This document shows positions 60,991-64,000 of a stretch of DNA of 64,000 nt, in pieces. The position numbers and the translations under genes are program-made. Position 1 is the first letter of the stretch, and the number at the start of each line of letters is the position of its first letter. The notes below the pieces were generated by a model. The model searched no databases, was not told the DNA's origin, and was given only the letters and a program-made list of their open reading frames with translations. Source of the stretch: Candidatus Pantoea soli (GTDB lineage Bacteria > Pseudomonadota > Gammaproteobacteria > Enterobacterales > Enterobacteriaceae); NCBI RefSeq assembly GCF_007833795.1, contig NZ_CP032702.1, positions 1,550,001 through 1,614,000 on the forward strand, in the 5' to 3' direction.

Positions 60991-61851
60991 TTACAGCTCA
61001 ATCAGGGGAAAGACACCGGAGAGTAACGGACGGCAGAGAATTTTATAGCCGTCGTGATCAAACCCATGACGCGCGCGCTGCAGCGCACGCGCTTCCGCTT
61101 CCGTACTCACCGACCCCAGCCAGAACCAGTGATCGATGACGTGGATCTGCGTCATTTCTGCCCCGGTTTCCACCATGCCGACCGGCCCCTGCCAGGGCCA
61201 GCATACCACGCGCAGCCTTTCCAGCCCGTCCCGCAACCGCTGCTGATGATCCGCAACCGGTTCATTGCCGCAGCACGCCCCGGCACAGCGCTTCAGCGCC
61301 GCACGGAAACAGCCGCGCCCCGGACGCAGGCTTTCCAGCCCCAGCAGGCCGTGACACAGACGCAGCTCGTCGGCCAGGCTCTTCAGCTTTTCCAGCGCCG
61401 CAAAGCGGCTGCGAAACAGGCCGTAGAGATCGGGCGAAGAAGAGAAATCCACATCGCGCGCGTACACCACCTGCGGTGCGCCTTCGCCCAGCTGCAGCGA
61501 ACAGAGCTGGCGGTTTTTGCGCAGGCGCTTGTTGAATAACGGCTGCTGGGTTTTGATCATCTGCGCTTCCAGCAGCTGCGCGCCGACATCTCCGGCGGTC
61601 GGGATCCAGCTGACGCGCCGCGCCTGGCGCAGCATGCTGGCTTCATCCGGCGTGCGGAAATGTGCCATCACCCGGCTGCGCAGGTTGATGCTCTTGCCAA
61701 TGTAGAGCGGCAGATTGTCACTTTCGCCGTGAAAGGTATACACACCGGGCTGATTGGGTAACCCTTCCAGCCACTGGCGTAAATGTTCAGGATATTGATA
61801 GATGGCCGCCGCATCGAATTCGAGGCGATGGCTGTGCGCTCGTCTGACCAA
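60991..61851 (-). CDS. cho: SOS-induced excinuclease Cho (UvrC N-terminal homologue)
   Basis: 286 residues. GIY-YIG nuclease: PGVYTFHGESDNLPLYIGKSINLRSRV, then RQARRVSWIPTAGDVGAQLLEAQMIKTQQPLFNKRLR. Incises 3' to UvrB-bound lesions that block UvrC. Cys residues in GCFRAALKRCAGACCG could bind a cluster as in UvrC. The SOS box is 14 bp before the ATG. Its end faces spy. Confidence 0.95.
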   Translation of the reverse strand: MVRRAHSHRLEFDAAAIYQYPEHLRQWLEGLPNQPGVYTFHGESDNLPLYIGKSINLRSRVMAHFRTPDEASMLRQARRVSWIPTAGDVGAQLLEAQMIKTQQPLFNKRLRKNRQLCSLQLGEGAPQVVYARDVDFSSSPDLYGLFRSRFAALEKLKSLADELRLCHGLLGLESLRPGRGCFRAALKRCAGACCGNEPVADHQQRLRDGLERLRVVCWPWQGPVGMVETGAEMTQIHVIDHWFWLGSVSTEAEARALQRARHGFDHDGYKILCRPLLSGVFPLIEL

Positions 61852-61864
61852 AGAATGCTCCGCT

Positions 61865-61884
61865 TACTGGTTGTGCATACAGTA
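61865..61884. promoter_or_regulatory. LexA (SOS) box of cho
   Basis: TACTGGTTGTGCATACAGTA: exact CTG-N10-CAG with TA on both ends, though the centre is less AT-rich than in the umu boxes. Confidence 0.85.
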
Positions 61885-61917
61885 TATCAGCGCGGATATT
61901 TTCTCGCCAGTGGGCAG

Positions 61918-61943
61918 GGTTTCCCGCCAGGAGGCGGGAAACC
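61918..61943 (-). terminator. Hairpin after nadE
   Basis: GGTTTCCCGCC / GGCGGGAAACC perfect 11-bp stem, 4-base loop, 9 bp past the nadE stop. No U-run. Confidence 0.55.
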
Positions 61944-61951
61944 GGCAGGAA

Positions 61952-62779
61952 TTACTTTTTCCAGAAGTCGTCAAACACGGTGATCGGCGGACGCCGTTTG
62001 TGTTCCGTTTTGGTGTACCAGTTCTCAATGGTTTTAGCCGCCGCGGCATCAATGGTTTTCCCCTCAAGGAAATCATCAATTTGCTGGTAGGTTACCCCCA
62101 GCGCCACTTCATCCTGCAGGCCCGGACGGTCGTCTTCCAGATCGGCGGTAGGGTGCTTGAGATAAAGATGCTCCGGGCAGCCCAGCGCCTTCAGCAGCTG
62201 TTTACCCTGGCCTTTATTCAGCCGGAAAATCGGGTTGATATCGCTGCCGCCGTCGCCGTATTTGGTGTAGAAACCGGTGACGGCCTCAGCGGCATGGTCG
62301 GTTCCCACCACCACACCTTTCGTCATGCCGGCAATGCTGTACTGCGCCTTCATGCGCTCGCGCGCTTTTTCGTTGCCGCGCACAAAATCGGATAGCGTAA
62401 TGCCGGCCTCTTTCAGCGCCCGCTCGCTGGCCAGCACCGCCTCTTTGATGTTCACCACCAGCGTGCGGTCGGGCTGGATAAAGGCCAGGGCATCCTGACA
62501 GTCCTGCTCATCCGCCTGTACCCCGTAAGGCAGCCGCACGGCGATAAACGCATAGTCGTTGTCGCCGCTCTCTTCACGCAGCTCGCTGATCGCCATCTGC
62601 GACAGTTTGCCGGTTAGCGTGGAGTCCTGCCCACCGCTGATGCCCAGCACCAGCGTTTTCAGAGACGGATGCGCTTTCAGGTAAGACTTGAGGAAATCGA
62701 CGCTGACGCGGATCTCCTGCTGCGGGTCAATAACCGGTTTAACACCAAGGGCTTCAATGATTTCCTGCTGCAATGACAT
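61952..62779 (-). CDS. nadE: Ammonia-dependent NAD+ synthetase NadE
   Basis: 275 residues, E. coli length. Last step of NAD synthesis, deamido-NAD + ATP + ammonia. P-loop [17 protein letters not shown] near ~45-60, [21 protein letters not shown], and [33 protein letters not shown]. It lacks a glutaminase domain. AGGAG-type site (GAGGAGAGGTTC) precedes the ATG. It is immediately upstream of cho as in E. coli. Confidence 0.97.
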   Translation of the reverse strand: MSLQQEIIEALGVKPVIDPQQEIRVSVDFLKSYLKAHPSLKTLVLGISGGQDSTLTGKLSQMAISELREESGDNDYAFIAVRLPYGVQADEQDCQDALAFIQPDRTLVVNIKEAVLASERALKEAGITLSDFVRGNEKARERMKAQYSIAGMTKGVVVGTDHAAEAVTGFYTKYGDGGSDINPIFRLNKGQGKQLLKALGCPEHLYLKHPTADLEDDRPGLQDEVALGVTYQQIDDFLEGKTIDAAAAKTIENWYTKTEHKRRPPITVFDDFWKK

Positions 62780-62895
62780 GAACCTCTCCTCAAATCAGTC
62801 GCCTGACGGCATGATGCGAACCTCTGCTAAAGCTAACGTCTCTGCCGCCAAACAACAAGCCGAACGGTAAAGGCTGCCGCTTATCTGCCGGTAAA

Positions 62896-64000
62896 TCAGG
62901 CACCTTTGGGTTTCTGTGCCAGCAGCAGAAACATCAGGATCGCCAGCATAAAGCAGCCAAAAATGGTGGCGGTCATGCTGATGACGGAGGTGCCGCCCAG
63001 CCCGGTGACCGGCACGCTAATGGCACCGAGCGAGAACATGGTCACGCCAATTACCGCTGAGGCGCTGCCGGCGCGATGTCCCTGGCTCTGCATTGCCAGG
63101 GAAGACGCCGTGGTAGCAATCACGCCATTGCTGGCAATGGTAAAGAACAGCGCCACCAGCACCAGCGGCAGCGCGGCCCCGGTTATGCCCGCCAGCAGCA
63201 GACTGCCGGAGGCGATAAACGCCAGCGTCAGCCCGCCTTTCAGCACGCGATATTCCCCCCACAGCGGACAGAGGCGCGCGCTGGTTTGCGAAGCCAGAAT
63301 CAGGCCAAAGCCATTGGCGGCAAAACAGAAGCTGAATGCCTGTGGCGACAGGCCGTAAATCTGCTGCAGCACAAAGGGCGAGGCGCCGATATAGGCGAAC
63401 ATGCCCGACATCATAAAGCCCTGCGTCAGACAGAAGCCCATAAACGGGCGATAGGTGATGACCTGGCCCAGCGCGCCCCAGGCAGAGAACAGCGAACCCT
63501 GGCTGCGCCGTTCCGCCGGCAAGGTTTCGTGCAGTTTCCAGCGCGCCAGAAAAATCAGCAGCAGAGCAATCACGCCCAGCACCACAAAAATACCGCGCCA
63601 GTTCATAACGGTCATCAGTACGCCTCCCAGCACCGGCGCACCAATCGGTGCCAGACCGTTAACCAGCATCAGCAGGGCGAAGAAGCGCGTCAGTTCGTGG
63701 CCGCTGTACATGTCGCGTGCGATGGCGCGGGACAGCACCGCACCGCCTGCGCCGGCCAGTCCTTCAAACAGACGCGCCGCCAGCAGGGTGTGCATATCTT
63801 TCGCCAGCGCACAGCCCAGTGAGGCGATAAACAGCATTGCCAGCGAGAGCAGCAGCGGGCGGATGCGGCCGTATTTGTCACTCATCGGCCCGAACAGTAA
63901 CTGGCCGGCACCCAGTCCAAGCAGACCGGCGGTGAGGCTCAGCTGTGCCGTGGCGGTTTCAGTGTGCAGATCGCGCGCCAGCGTGGGCAGGGCGGGCAGG
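62896..64000 (-). CDS. Bcr/CflA-type MFS multidrug exporter, 5' end cut by window edge
   Basis: At least 368 residues read up to the window edge; the in-frame ATG at 63885 is internal (FGPMSDKYGRIRP), the upstream codons (LPALPTLARDLHTETATAQLSLTAGLLGLGAGQLLFGP) continue the family pattern. MFS helix 2-3 motif A is GPMSDKYGRIRPL; the first proton-coupled part AGAGGAVLSRAIARDMY is the DHA1 Bcr/CflA motif (R-A-I-x-R-D). About 11 helices are seen. Likely drug or dipeptide exporter; substrate not deducible. Confidence 0.9.
   Translation of the reverse strand, partial: LPALPTLARDLHTETATAQLSLTAGLLGLGAGQLLFGPMSDKYGRIRPLLLSLAMLFIASLGCALAKDMHTLLAARLFEGLAGAGGAVLSRAIARDMYSGHELTRFFALLMLVNGLAPIGAPVLGGVLMTVMNWRGIFVVLGVIALLLIFLARWKLHETLPAERRSQGSLFSAWGALGQVITYRPFMGFCLTQGFMMSGMFAYIGASPFVLQQIYGLSPQAFSFCFAANGFGLILASQTSARLCPLWGEYRVLKGGLTLAFIASGSLLLAGITGAALPLVLVALFFTIASNGVIATTASSLAMQSQGHRAGSASAVIGVTMFSLGAISVPVTGLGGTSVISMTATIFGCFMLAILMFLLLAQKPKGA

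Overview
The window looks like a chromosomal segment of a GC-rich enterobacterium, most likely Erwiniaceae (Pantoea, Mixta or Erwinia-like); the genus is an inference from gene content and protein similarity, not a measured placement. Support comes from the order otsBA-flhDC-motAB-cheAW-receptors-cheRBYZ, the astCADBE-spy-cho-nadE block, a YchO-like inverse autotransporter, and E. coli-like DcuSR, UmuDC and YcgZ/YmgA/AriR proteins. I see no rRNA, tRNA, insertion sequence, prophage, integrase or CRISPR array.

Left part (1-5.9 kb): a class III CoA-transferase with its sequence blocks in an unusual order, an EamA-type exporter, a class I glutamine amidotransferase, a small methyltransferase, AldB aldehyde dehydrogenase and an unassigned 54-residue ORF. 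At 6.0-16.1 kb lies a coherent anaerobic C4-dicarboxylate module: class I fumarase, a DASS-family dicarboxylate transporter, a three-domain soluble fumarate reductase (OYE-like + FMN-binding + FAD domains), a cytoplasmic ApbE flavin transferase that should load its covalent FMN, and DcuS/DcuR. The divergent control region holds a perfect FNR palindrome, a second near-perfect one, and phased repeats that are good DcuR candidates.

At 16.1-32.4 kb is a stress and accessory region: msrA, umuC, a YeiH-type exporter, a CinA-family amidohydrolase, a DUF421 membrane protein with a partner, a ycgZ/ymgA/ariR cluster with extra YmgA-like members, a yciG-yciF-Mn-catalase operon with a 40-residue tail ORF, three yciG copies, phosphoketolase, several unassigned small genes, and umuD. 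umuD and umuC are 14 kb apart, yet each carries the same 20-bp SOS box.

At 32.8-50.4 kb: trehalose synthesis (otsBA), then the flagellar master regulator flhDC behind a 1.1-kb control region with a perfect CRP site and an RcsAB-like box, the stator and the chemotaxis genes. Three receptor genes in tandem (the third a clear Tsr) each have a sigma-28-type promoter and end in [NH]WETF. At 50.5-64 kb: YchO-like protein, an OmpC/OmpF-type porin, the arginine succinyltransferase operon with a sigma-54 promoter and an upstream NtrC-type palindrome, then spy, cho (with its own SOS box), nadE and a Bcr/CflA-type exporter cut by the window edge.

The most notable features are the fumarate-reduction module and its control region, the split umuD/umuC with duplicated operator, the expanded YcgZ/YmgA/AriR cluster that may feed the Rcs control of flhDC seen in the same window, and the tandem receptors. 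I did not find a clearly undescribed system; several small proteins remain unassigned.
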